A DNA stretch of 28,136 nt from Ectocarpus siliculosus (Eukaryota; Sar; Phaeophyceae; Ectocarpales; Ectocarpaceae): assembly GCA_000310025.1 (NCBI GenBank), contig FN648845.1, positions 1 to 28,136 of the forward strand. Reading direction: 5' to 3'. Every line of letters starts with the position of its first letter. Position 1 is the first letter of the stretch. The notes beneath the pieces were generated by a model. It did no database searches. It saw only the letters and a program-made list of their open reading frames with translations, and was not told where the DNA came from. This document shows, in pieces, positions 11,701 to 19,217 of this stretch. The translations under genes and the position numbers were made by a program.

Positions 11701-14700
11701 CATCGTCTTTTCCAATCAAGAATGTCCGTTCTCCATATCACCGCAGTACAGATGATGCCTCTTGCGTACACGGCCGACTGAGGACCAGCGACCCACATCA
11801 GAGGTCTATCTCACCAGCTTCGCGTAGAGCTCTATTTCTATCGACATCCCCGAGAGAGTGAAGCCGTCGACCCCGTCGAGCCCTCCACCACCCCCGGCGC
11901 CGAGATCGAGGAAAGAAGCGTCGTACGCTGCGGATGTATTAGTGCCGTACACGACGTGGGCCGCGCCTTCGCTCAAGTGAGAGCTTCCGTAGGAGCCCAC
12001 CATGACATCCATCAGGGAATCTCCGTTGACGTCTCTGTCGAGGGTATGGCGAATCAGAAGGAGCGACTTGTGCGGCACATAGGGTATCATCAGGCCGAGG
12101 TTTCCATACTATTAGCAGGCATGTCTACATTTCCACGTTTGGTCATACGTTTGGTCATGATTGCGCGGCACCCAAACAAGTGGCGTGAAGAGTGTCTACC
12201 TGTGTGGGGAGTCATAAGAAGGAAGACGTGTGTGTCTCGTTGAATCATAAGGTTTCGTCTAACGATACGTTTGTGTGTTGCCTCATACGACCGTTTGGCG
12301 TTCGTTCTGAGATCTTCCCGCGTGTCCCTTGCGTACCCTGCTGCAGCCACGGCGTACCCAATGCTGTGCGAAAACGTTCCTCCCTCCCTGCCTGTCATGA
12401 CAAGACCGGCGCTGTCGCGATCTTCCAGAGCTGACACGTCAAAATCCTCGTCGATTCCCGAAGAGTTCCCGTACACTACGTACGCCCGGCCTACACCATC
12501 GCTAGCGCCTGGCGTGTTCGTGATAGTTGCTGCTGTGTGTGTCGACAGAGTAACGTAGCACAATTTGATTGAGCAGTTTGAATCTCGGGACTGTCAAGCT
12601 GCAGCGTCGCTGTGTAGCCACATATTATGAGAATATTGTGGAATGTTCTTGGTCCTTTCTCCTTGGCTGTAGGAATGTTCTTCGTGGATGATAGTACATT
12701 AGCCCGAGGATTTGTGATACGTGGGAAAGTGCATTGGTCCGTTCCGTGTATTGTTCCGTGTTCGGTGTATATGCGTGATCGGGCAGATGCCCAATATGCG
12801 TGATCGGGCAGATGCCCAAGCGTGATGCTGCTGGGTTGCTGTGCACCCACCCAGCTCACTCCACCTTTTGACCTGTTCTCCTGGTCCAAGGTCTCATCAA
12901 TACAACATCTTTTCCCCAGAAGCCACGTGTTTACCAACACGCTATAGCGAACCAGTCGACTGCTGCTTGTCCCCTTGGACTGTACGTCAAGACTGAACGG
13001 AGGAAGATTGATCACCTTGCTTCGTGATGAGTGGGCCTGGTGGGGATCATGTGGATGACCCACCTCCGGGTGATTCGCAGGATGTTATTGGTGGTGAGAG
13101 ACTGGATTCGATTGAGACACTGTTGTCCCAGCTCACGAGCATAATCAAGTCGCTTGTTGGGCAACGAGGTGATCAGGTGGAGTCCTCTGTTTCATTTGCT
13201 GCTGCGCCGGGAAGCGGCGAAACAGAGTATGCTGGTGTGCATCAATCGGATGTCACTGGCAGGACTGTGGGAGGTACGGACAGTAGTGTCCAAGGCTTTG
13301 GCATGTCCAGCATGTGGGTTGGGAGTAGTAGTCTTGCAGACTCAGGCTTGAACCTTCGTGCAATTGTTGTTTGTCGTTCCTCTGCTGGTGGTAGCGCCAG
13401 CGGCGGAACCGACACCGGTTGGCATCCTGTAGATGCTACTGGCAGGACTGCGGGAGGTAAGGGCAGCAGTGCCCAAGTCCTTGGCATGTCCAGCGTGAGA
13501 GTTGGGAGTAGTAGTCTTCTAGACTCAGACTTGAACCCTCATGCATCTGCTGTAAATCGTCCCTCTGCTGGTGCTGCAAGCTTTGGTTCGATTGGAACTG
13601 TAGTAGGGCTTTGGGTAGCCAGTCTTTCGGTTCGGGAATGGTTAGTGGGACTTTAGGTAGTCAGTCTTCCATTCCGGGAATGGTTAGTGGGACTTTAGGT
13701 AGTCAGTCTTCCATTCCGGGAATGGTTAGTGGGGCTCTAGGTAGCCAGTCTTCCATTCCGCCCCCATCTACTCCATCGAGTGAGTGGTGGGGACGTGTCG
13801 CCAGTGGAAACACATATATTCCTGGGCCGGCATTAATAACACAGGAGAAACCTTGGGTAGGAGTCCTTTCAAAGTTCCCAAAGCTTCTGTTTTTGACGGG
13901 ACGGACGTGTCGTGTCCGTCGTGGTCACAATAATTGTCTGTACTGAGTGCCGCAACAATAATCTGTATGAGGCTTTTGTTTCTGAGCTACATGTAGAGAT
14001 TTCGATTGCAAGCATTGAATTCGATCTGACCCCCTGGGTAGAGAAAGGATACAACATACATGGGTGTGCTGTGCCAGACTGAGATATCAAGGTGGATTTT
14101 GTTCGACTGTTTGAGTAAGAACTCTCTCAATACCATGGCTAGGCATGCAGGTTCCCCCAGCAAGTCATTTCGAGTGTTGAAAAATCACTCTCTACCCTTG
14201 AGCCAGAGCACTGTCTGGAACCTTGGAGTTGGTGTTTGTGACTGCTGACATGAGTTTCTGTAGAGTTGGAGCATGTATTGTAATCTCCCAACTTGGGATA
14301 TCACCTCTTTTCTCCCAGCGCAGATATTGATTGGTGGTGAGTCATGGAATTACCTTGCTTGGTGGTCCTGATGGTGTGATGACTGTTTTCGACGGACACA
14401 CTATTTTTCAGAGCTTCGATGGCATGCTAATTAAGACTGCGTATCGTCTTGAAGATGAATCTGTTGGTTCGGTGTTAACTGCCCTCACTCCTTCAAACCC
14501 CAAGCATGAATCTAAGATGGATGTGAACGAGTTTCATAACATTTATGCTCATTCGCATGAGGGATTGCTTTGTACAACTGCAAAGCGACTAGGTATCGAG
14601 TTGACCGGTAAAATGCATGCTTGTACAGGATGTTCGATGTCGAAAGCATTCAAGAAAGGGGATTGCTCATGAAACAAAATGCAGATCAGACAAAAAGTTG

Positions 14701-17700
14701 GGCAGAGTTTTGTTGACCTGGGAGGGCGGAAGGACGTTGCGTCCGTAGGGGGTAAACATTACCCCATGATAGTGAAGGATGATTTCACAAGACGTACATG
14801 GATGTATTTCCTGAAAAGTAAATCAGACGCTGCGAGTGCTTTCCGGAGTTTCCTTGCAAGTGTGCGTGCTGATGGTATCCCATCATTGGTTGAGATTGTT
14901 AGATCTGACAATGGGGGGGAGTTTTTCGGAGGAGAATTTGCGTCCGTGTGCAACGAGCTCTTGATTAAGCAAGAGTTCACCCCGGCTTTTAGTCCCCAAT
15001 ACAACGGTGTTGTAGAGCGTGGTTTGGGATTGATTGAAATGGCTGCTCGTATTCAGGCAAAAGTTTTGTTTGGGCATGTGCAATTACCTAAGACTGATAG
15101 ACTATGGGCTGAGGCGATGCATTGGGCTTGCGAAGCAATTAACCACACAGCTTGTTCCGCTAACCCCGACAGTAAGTCACCGTATGAGATGTGGCATGGT
15201 GAAGCTAGTCATGCTAGACCGTATCCGTTTTTGAAACCGGCGTACTGTAGGTGGCAGCGTCCGTCTAAGCTGCTACCGAAGGGTGAGGCTTGCTTTTATG
15301 TCGGTCTTTCGAGAAACCACCCGCGTGACTGTCATAGAGTACTTACTAGGGCTGGAACTATTCAGGAAACGAGGAATGTGACATGGGAAGCGTTGCCGTC
15401 ACAACTCCCTCCACTGCAACTGTCTCTCTTGCCGATAGAGGTTGCAGAGCAGGGAGGGGAGGAACGTGACGACGATGTAGAAGCTGAGGTATGGCCGCTT
15501 TTAGGGAGAGGAGTTCCCCACATTCTTTTGCGACGTGATATCTCTGGTGGAACAATCGATGAGGTTGGCAGTGTTGATGCAGGCAGTGTAGGTCAACCCC
15601 CTTCTATGCCATCCGCCCGCGATTAATTCCCCTAGTAGCGCAGCTCCCCCTGTGTCTTCTCCAGCAGACGAGTTCTCCGATGAGGGAGGGCAGGGAGGGC
15701 CGGAGACAGGGCAGACAGAATCGGCGGGTCCGGGAGGGCAGGAGGTAGAGTCGGAGAGTCAGGAAGGGTTGGATCAAGAGTTGGTTGAGCCGGGAGGGCA
15801 GGAGGTACAATCGGAGGCATTTCCCCCTGCTACGCACGTACCATCCAATCGTCGTGCGCGGCATGAGCTTGCCAGTTACAACACTGCTATGAATGAGAAT
15901 GTTGAAGTCAGAGAAGGCAGAACCCGTGCGCAAACTCGGGCAGTAAATCAGCAGAGCGTACCCGGCCTCATGGCCACTCTAGGACCCATCTCCGCATCAG
16001 AAATAATATTGGCACTCTTAGTCGAACAGAGAGCATCTGATGCAATGGAATTGCCGAAAGTACTAATTCAAGATGTAGAGTCAGAACCGGGTAGCTATCT
16101 AGAAGCCCGTCAATCAAAGTATTCCACGATTTGGGACGAAGCCATGTCTGTAGAATTTGAAGGCTTGTTAAGAGCAGGAACGTTTGCGTTATCAGTTAAG
16201 GCTCCAATAGGCTGTAACGTGATAGATGCTAGATGGGTCTACAAATGGAAAGCAGATGAAACAGGCAAGATAGTGAAGGCCAAGGCTAGGCTTGTAGCGA
16301 AGGGCTTCAAGCAGAAGCATGGTGTGGATTATCTTGAGACTTTCTCGCCTACTGCAAATGCTGCATCGATTCGTTTGTTGGTAGCATTGGCGTGCAAGTA
16401 TGATTTGGAATTTCTTCACTTGAACATTGAGCAAGCGTTTGTTCAGTCGGAATTGGATCACGAGGTGTTCATGAAGTTGCCTCCTGGCTGTGAGTCGGTG
16501 ACAGGAAAGGTAGTCCGTTTAGGCAAGAGTTTGTATGGACTGAGACAGGCATGTAGAACATTTCACAAGAGACTTGTGTCGGACCTGAAGAGGATTGGTT
16601 TCGAACAGTCTCTGTCTGACCCCTGCGTTCTTCGTTTCATGATGGGAGACGAGGTGTTGGGTATGATTGCGATTCATGTGGATGACATTCTGTATGCAGG
16701 AATTGAGAGGCTTGCCAAGATGGTTGTGGAAGCGCTAGGTGACTCTCTCCCCACGAAGAATTTGGGCGAGGTCAAGTTCTTTCTTGGTTGCGCATTCGTT
16801 CGCGACCGCAAGGCTGGTACGATTGAGATGTCTCAAGAGAGTTACATCAGGAGTGTTCTCGAGAGATTCAATGTTTGTTGCACCAGCTCGATCCCTGCTT
16901 CCCCTGTTAGTGATTACAGGTCCGTGATGGAGGATGAGGCGGCAGGGGATGTGCCGTTCCGAGAGGTGGTGGGGAGCCTGATGTGGATCGCCAACCAGAC
17001 AAGGCCCGACATCTCAAATAAATGCTGTGCGGGCGGTGGCGAGGCACTCTCACGAGCCAAAGAAGAGCCACTGGAAGGCGGCCCAGAAGATTCTGAATTA
17101 TCTTCTGGAGACGGCACATCTAACTTTGAAGTACAAGCAGGACACTATGGTAGACGTAGGCACGTTGGTGTACGTAGACGCAGACTTCGCCAGTAAGGCC
17201 ACTGACCGTAGATCAGTTTCGGGAGCACTAGTTCTTGTAGCTGACTGTCTTGTTGCTTGGATTTCTAGGACGCAGAAATGTGTCACACTTTCAACAACTG
17301 AAGCAGAGTATGTTGCGATGGGTGACGGTGTGAAAGAGGCTCTGTTTGCCAACGGAATGCTCGAGTTCTTGAGGCCTAGTGAGAAGCTTGGTAAGATTCA
17401 GGTACGCGAGGATAACGAGGGTGCGATTGGACTTGCTGAGAATCCACTTAGTTCGTGTAACAGTAAGCACATTGACGTGAGGCACCATTTTCTTAGGAAT
17501 TTGACAGAGGAGGGAGTGTTGGAAATCAGTCATGTCTCTAGCGAAGGACAGCATGCGGACATCCTGACGAAGGCTCTGCCGAAAGATCTTTTTGAAGTTC
17601 ATCGTAGTTTTGCTCTAGGCTCAAGATCTGAGAAGTAGAGGTCTGAGTCGTGTTTCTTTTTGTTTGTTGTTTTTCTGATATATATTTGATCTGGTCGAAG

Positions 17701-19217
17701 ACAACAGCCCCAAGGGAGGGTGTTCGTGATAGTTGCTGCTGTGTGTGTCGACAGAGTAACGTATAGCACAATTTGATTGAGCAGTTTGAATCTCGGGACT
17801 GTCAAGCTGCAGCGTCGCTGTGTAGCCACATATTATGAGAATATTGTGGAATGTTCTTGGTCCTTTCTCCTTGGCTGTAGGAATGTTCTTCGTGGATGAT
17901 AGTACATTAGCCCGAGGATTTGTGATACGTGGGAAAGTGCATTGGTCCGTTCCGTGTATTGGTCCGTGTTCGGTGTATATGCGTGATCGGGCAGATGCCC
18001 AATATGCGTGATCGGGCAGATGCCCAAGCGTGATGCTGCTGGGTTGCTGTGCACCCACCCAGCTCACTCCACCTTTTGACCTGTTCTCCTGGTCCAAGGT
18101 CTCATCAATACATCTTTTCCCCAGAAGCCACGTGTTTACCAACATGGCGCTCCAATAACAATGTCTCCCACGCCGTCGCCGTTGAAATCTGTAGGAGTGC
18201 GTCATGTTGGAGAACGTCACAGCATGCCTACGATTCGCCCATGGCTTTGTGACGTGGGCATCCTCAAACGCATTCAGAATCGACATAATTGTAGCGAGCA
18301 ACGATTGGGCAGCTCTGTACCGGGAAGAATGCTGCAGCGTCAGTGTGCGACTAATCCCCCGCCGGCGATCGATTGCACAACTCGCACAACAAAACCCTGT
18401 CCAGCGAATGTGAAGCATGGGTGCGTCTGCGTACAGTAGTACAGCAAACACCCGCGTGTAAGAAACGTCAATTCATGGTCGAGGCTCAACTTCTTATTCC
18501 GCCACCACCGTCGAGCATATCATTGTATATACGGAGTAGACCCACCGCTGAGGTGTGTTTCTTAGTCTATTTCTCTTTCGTTATCGCCAATATCTGAACC
18601 TTTGTTATTAAGCGCGGGCGGTAATTGTATGCGACCACGCGCGAAGCAGACCTTCCTACTGGGCTAAGCGAACATGTACCCTGGGAGTGTTCACCTGCAC
18701 GAAACGGATCAATGTACGCTGTTCTATTGGCGTGTATTGGATGGAAGGTGTCGACTGTCGACTGTAGACGTCAACTATTTATTACAGAACACACGACAAG
18801 ATTCTCTGTGGAGGGTTCGTTCGGACAGCAGGAACGGAGCACACAGCAAACAGCAGTTAAGTTAGAGCCTTGCTCCCGGCAAAATGCTACGCCAATGCAT
18901 ATGCAGTGCTTTCCACCTGTAGCTGTTGACAAGAAATTCGACCACCCAGCCGTAGTACTACTCTGTACGTTGGTGCATGTTTCGTTATGATACACACTGA
19001 CTCCTCCATATGTTCCCTTACCGCCGATGGAGGCGCACGAGTATCCCAGCCAATCTTCGTTCATCTCGCTAGCGTTGTAGATCCGAGGGGAGCTCGACGC
19101 ATTCACATTTGATTGGAAGGTTCCGGCTGCGGCCGCCAATGGACATAGCAGTGCCGACAAGAAGAAGCCTGCTTCGACGACCCCGCGGCGTGCCGGGCAC
19201 ACGACGAAAAGGGTCAT
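5648..19217 (-). CDS. Integrin-alpha-like seven-FG-GAP transmembrane receptor, disrupted in exon 2 by a Copia element
   Basis: Exons run 19217-19022, 18188-18145 joined to 12509-12337 across the insertion, 12034-11815, 10515-10302, 9775-9645, 9208-9089, 8554-8490, 8077-7882, 6901-6726, 6098-5900 and (tentative) 5740-5648. All phases match, giving about 608 residues. The start at 19217 gives a signal peptide (RR, then hydrophobic residues 17-31). Seven calcium loops DxNxDxxxD start near residues 66, 139, 222, 294, 367, 443 and 520, a spacing of 72-83, and most are followed by a [V/I][V/I]GAP-type and a YVVFG-type strand. This is the FG-GAP pattern that forms the seven-bladed propeller of integrin alpha chains. 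A helix (TTAVILAIVCGVLGCLFCVV, about 553-572) and basic residues follow blade 7 directly. I infer a type I surface receptor or adhesion protein. No thigh or calf domains or GFFKR motif are seen. Apart from the insertion, nothing is broken. Confidence 0.88.
5900..6098 (-). CDS. FG-GAP receptor exon 10 (blade 7 and transmembrane helix)
   Basis: Acceptor TATCACAG; one base completes Gly, then WTGAANVDMNRDGVSDLLIG, LYVVFGNGG, and a 20-residue hydrophobic helix followed by REARIW. It ends in phase 0 before GTGAGG (5899). Only about ten residues separate the propeller from the membrane. Confidence 0.88.
6339..6355. repeat. Near-perfect palindrome in intron 9
   Basis: GCGCCCTA-G-TAGGGCGC, eight paired bases around a single central G, inside receptor intron 9 (6725-6099). 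Confidence 0.6.
6726..6901 (-). CDS. FG-GAP receptor exon 9 (blade 6)
   Basis: Acceptor TTCCAAAG; starts VGAPTSDPGS, continuing the PDIW of exon 8, then GSAYIVFGW, SVDLSALDGSNGFVITG and GGHFG. It ends in phase 2 before GTGTGT (6725). Confidence 0.88.
7882..8077 (-). CDS. FG-GAP receptor exon 8 (end of blade 5, loop of blade 6)
   Basis: Acceptor GGGTGCAG; one base completes Arg, then YRAGAAYVVFG and the blade-6 loop DLNGDGVPDIW. It ends in phase 0 before GTGAGC (7881), between the loop and its VGAP strand. Confidence 0.88.
8490..8554 (-). CDS. FG-GAP receptor exon 7 (blade 5 calcium loop)
   Basis: Acceptor ACCGTAG; DVNSDGYDDVIVGAFGDVPD, ending in phase 2 before GTAAGC (8489). A 65-nt exon that encodes little more than one calcium loop and its strand. 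Confidence 0.88.
8755..8795 (-). pseudogene. Possible relic copy of receptor exon 7
   Basis: Minus-strand sequence here resembles the acceptor and first codons of exon 7 (8570-8530): about 28 of 35 central bases match. The exon's DVNSDGY reads DGKSDGC here, and the acceptor AG reads AA. It lies in intron 6 and no other coding trace follows. Confidence 0.35.
9089..9208 (-). CDS. FG-GAP receptor exon 6 (blade 4-5 linker)
   Basis: Acceptor CGATAG; exactly 40 codons, ENLADSDTVMLDTDLDG then TVGFSILGPSDDAYAGSSVA and GIG, before GTGAGG (9088). It provides the strands between the YVIFG of blade 4 and the calcium loop of blade 5. Confidence 0.85.
9645..9775 (-). CDS. FG-GAP receptor exon 5 (blade 4)
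   Basis: Acceptor CGGCGCAG; two bases complete Asp, then ESGFSVSGGF, DMNGDGLSDFIIGAPEGG and GEAYVIFGQ. It ends in phase 0 before GTGTGG (9644). Confidence 0.88.
10302..10515 (-). CDS. FG-GAP receptor exon 4 (blade 3)
   Basis: Acceptor GTTGCAG; it reads YTGNPLSSAG then DVNGDGYGDILVGSP, HTYLVFGG and a GVVVFKGALT segment. It ends in phase 1 at 10302. The donor is GCGAGT in the context ACAG/GCGAGT, so this is a GC-AG intron; no GT donor here gives the right phase for exon 5. Confidence 0.85.
10516..11814 (-). other. FG-GAP receptor intron 3
   Basis: This 1.3-kb intron holds a three-copy 67-bp minisatellite (10785-10977), a C/G-rich tract before it and T-runs after it (about 11013-11041). No FG-GAP signature remains in it in any frame. 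Confidence 0.7.
10785..10977. repeat. Three-copy 67-bp minisatellite in intron 3
   Basis: Units begin CGGTGTTTGCCATCGG at 10785, 10852 and 10919 and each includes GGCAACGACGTTGTAAAACA. Copies differ by a few substitutions and by the length of the C-run between them. Confidence 0.9.
11815..12034 (-). CDS. FG-GAP receptor exon 3 (blade 2)
   Basis: Acceptor AG at 12036-12035; one base completes Gly, then DVNGDSLMDVMVGSYGSS and a HVVYG strand, and a GAGGGGGLDGVDGFTLSG segment. It ends in phase 0 before GTGAGA (11814). The stretch after LSG makes the spacing to the next loop 83 residues, longer than in the other blades. A weaker donor, GTCGAT, a few codons earlier, paired with an acceptor at about 10533, would shorten it. 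Confidence 0.85.
12337..12514 (-). CDS. FG-GAP receptor exon 2, downstream half (rest of blade 1)
   Basis: After the second TGGCG copy (12514-12510) the frame resumes at 12509 with GASDGVGRAYVVYG, then DFDVSALEDRDSAGLVMTG and FSHSIGYAVAAAG. It ends in phase 2 at 12337 before GTACGC. Reading 18145 straight into 12509 gives a normal FG-GAP strand order with no lost or added base. Confidence 0.9.
12510..12514. repeat. Left target-site duplication (TGGCG)
   Basis: Five bases TGGCG adjoin the first base of the 5' LTR. The same five bases follow the 3' LTR at 18145-18149. Five base pairs is the usual duplication length for Ty1/copia integrases. Confidence 0.93.
12515..12939 (+). repeat. 5' LTR of the Copia element
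   Basis: 425 bp, TG..CA ends. It lacks a TA present in the 3' LTR (near 12554), has T where the 3' LTR has G (TGTATTGTTCC versus TGTATTGGTCC), and has an extra ACA near 12903. It contains a 25-bp tandem repeat at 12771-12818. Confidence 0.95.
12771..12818. repeat. 25-bp tandem repeat with a hairpin inside the LTR
   Basis: ATGCGTGATCGGGCAGATGCCCA occurs at 12771 and again at 12796; the 3' LTR has the same pair near 17981-18027. Each copy contains GGGCA-GA-TGCCC, a short inverted repeat. Confidence 0.8.
13027..13656 (+). pseudogene. Copia gag, N-terminal fragment
   Basis: ATG 13027 lies 88 bp after the 5' LTR. The 209-codon frame is rich in Gly, Ser and Asp, with two imperfect internal repeats (DVTGRTVGGTDSSVQ.. 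and DATGRTAGGKGSSAQ..). It ends early at 13656, inside a 42-bp repeat whose repeated peptide lies in another frame. It is assigned to gag by position only. Further gag-like pieces (PKASVFDGTD at about 13877 in a third frame, and NLYEAFVSELHVEISIASI at about 13960) show at least two more frame changes. Confidence 0.6.
13614..13760 (+). repeat. 42-bp coding minisatellite in gag (3.5 copies)
   Basis: Units start at 13614, 13656, 13698 and 13740 (partial). In frame with 13611 each encodes a 14-residue LGSQSSIPGMVSGT peptide. The unit is a multiple of three, so copy number can change without shifting the frame. Confidence 0.85.
14331..14672 (+). pseudogene. Copia GAG-pre-integrase (zinc) domain, ends at an in-frame stop
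   Basis: FHNIYAHSHEG..GKMHACTGCSMSKAFKK matches the His-His-Cys-Cys type domain that precedes copia integrase. TGA at 14670-14672 interrupts it; the same frame then continues into the integrase core at 14679, so a single stop codon separates the two. Confidence 0.75.
14679..15626 (+). pseudogene. Copia integrase
   Basis: The core shows the three acidic positions in order: D in SFVDLGG, D in RSDNGGEFFGGEF and E in QYNGVVERG. WAEAMHWACEAINHT and KSPYEMWHGE, typical of copia integrase, follow. The C-terminal part contains FYVGLSRNHPRDCHRVL. The frame ends at 15626, while the downstream polyprotein continues in a different frame that is already open before 15652, so a frame change lies near 15590-15625. 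Confidence 0.85.
15652..17023 (+). pseudogene. Copia reverse transcriptase, first catalytic Asp replaced by Asn
   Basis: An acidic linker with GGQEV repeats precedes the RVT_2 domain: ARWVYKWKADETGKIVKAKA, RLVAKGFKQKHGVDYLETFS, the SLYGLRQA motif and a catalytic IHVDDILYAG box. In motif A the position normally held by Asp is Asn (LHLNIEQAF, codon 16423-16425). The frame fails after RPDISN, where AAAT is present twice (17016-17023). The open frame to 17196 beyond this point is out-of-frame sequence. Confidence 0.85.
17024..17638 (+). pseudogene. Copia RNase H
   Basis: This continues the polyprotein in the next frame: WKAAQKILNYLLETAHL, then VDADFASKATDRRSVSG, TLSTTEAEYVAM, REDNEGAIGLAENPL, KHIDVRHHFLR and HADILTKALPK. 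The acidic residues expected for copia RNase H are present. Stop TAG is at 17636-17638, 82 bp before the 3' LTR. Confidence 0.85.
17709..17720 (+). promoter_or_regulatory. Polypurine tract
   Basis: CCCAAGGGAGGG immediately precedes the 3' LTR, the position of the plus-strand primer in LTR elements. It fixes the element's orientation as plus. Confidence 0.7.
17721..18144 (+). repeat. 3' LTR of the Copia element
   Basis: 424 bp, nearly identical to 12515-12939. It ends CCAACA at 18144, directly against the TGGCG target duplication and the host calcium-loop codons. Confidence 0.95.
18145..18149. repeat. Right target-site duplication (TGGCG)
   Basis: Perfect copy of 12510-12514. On the host strand it encodes the end of GAP in blade 1. 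Confidence 0.93.
18145..18188 (-). CDS. FG-GAP receptor exon 2, upstream half (blade 1 calcium loop)
   Basis: The acceptor is CTACAG, with AG at 18190-18189. The exon begins AT TTC AAC and reads FNGDGVGDIVIGAP, stopping at the 3' LTR end. The last five bases (18149-18145) are one copy of the target-site duplication. Confidence 0.9.
19022..19217 (-). CDS. FG-GAP receptor exon 1: signal peptide
   Basis: ATG at 19217-19215 opens a 65-codon segment: MTLFVVCPARRG, a hydrophobic core GFFLSALLCPLAAAA, then a Ser/Asn-rich stretch with N-glycosylation sequons and LGYSCASIG. It ends in phase 1 before GTAAGG (19021). Joined to 18188 it completes the Asp of the first calcium loop. An in-frame ATG 16 codons upstream (19265) would put extra residues before the signal peptide, so 19217 is preferred. 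Confidence 0.8.

Larger units (their letters stand above)
12515..18144 (+). mobile_element. Ty1/copia LTR retrotransposon, recent but defective
   Basis: LTRs at 12515-12939 and 17721-18144 begin TGTTCG and end CCAACA. The internal region codes in the order gag, pre-integrase, integrase, reverse transcriptase, RNase H, which defines Ty1/copia. A purine tract sits just before the 3' LTR. A TGGCG duplication flanks the element at 12510-12514 and 18145-18149. It lies antisense to the host gene, inside exon 2. Coding is broken: gag fragments lie in different frames, TGA 14670-14672 interrupts pol, the frame changes near 15600, and AAATAAAT (17016-17023) shifts the frame before RNase H. I saw no CCHC knuckle or protease DTGA motif and no standard tRNA-iMet primer site. 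The LTRs differ by one substitution and two indels (2 and 3 nt). The protein style resembles Copia elements of brown algae (inference). Confidence 0.95.

Noticed and set aside
12940-12965. Search for a tRNA primer-binding site after the 5' LTR
   Set aside because: Sequence CGCTATAGCGAACCAGTCG does not match the usual TGGTATCAGAGC of copia elements. I cannot assign a primer.
12491-13063. 190-codon minus-strand frame across the 5' LTR (and its counterpart at 17621-18451)
   Set aside because: Both are antisense readings of the LTRs; they are similar only because the LTRs are duplicates.
14230-14330. Possible protease remnant (frame around LVFVTADMSF)
   Set aside because: Too degraded to identify a DTGA active site with any confidence.
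18771-19021. Extension of receptor exon 1 past 19022
   Set aside because: The frame stays open, but the GTAAGG donor at 19021 gives the exact phase for the blade-1 calcium loop at 18188. The extension reads as Cys-rich non-domain sequence.
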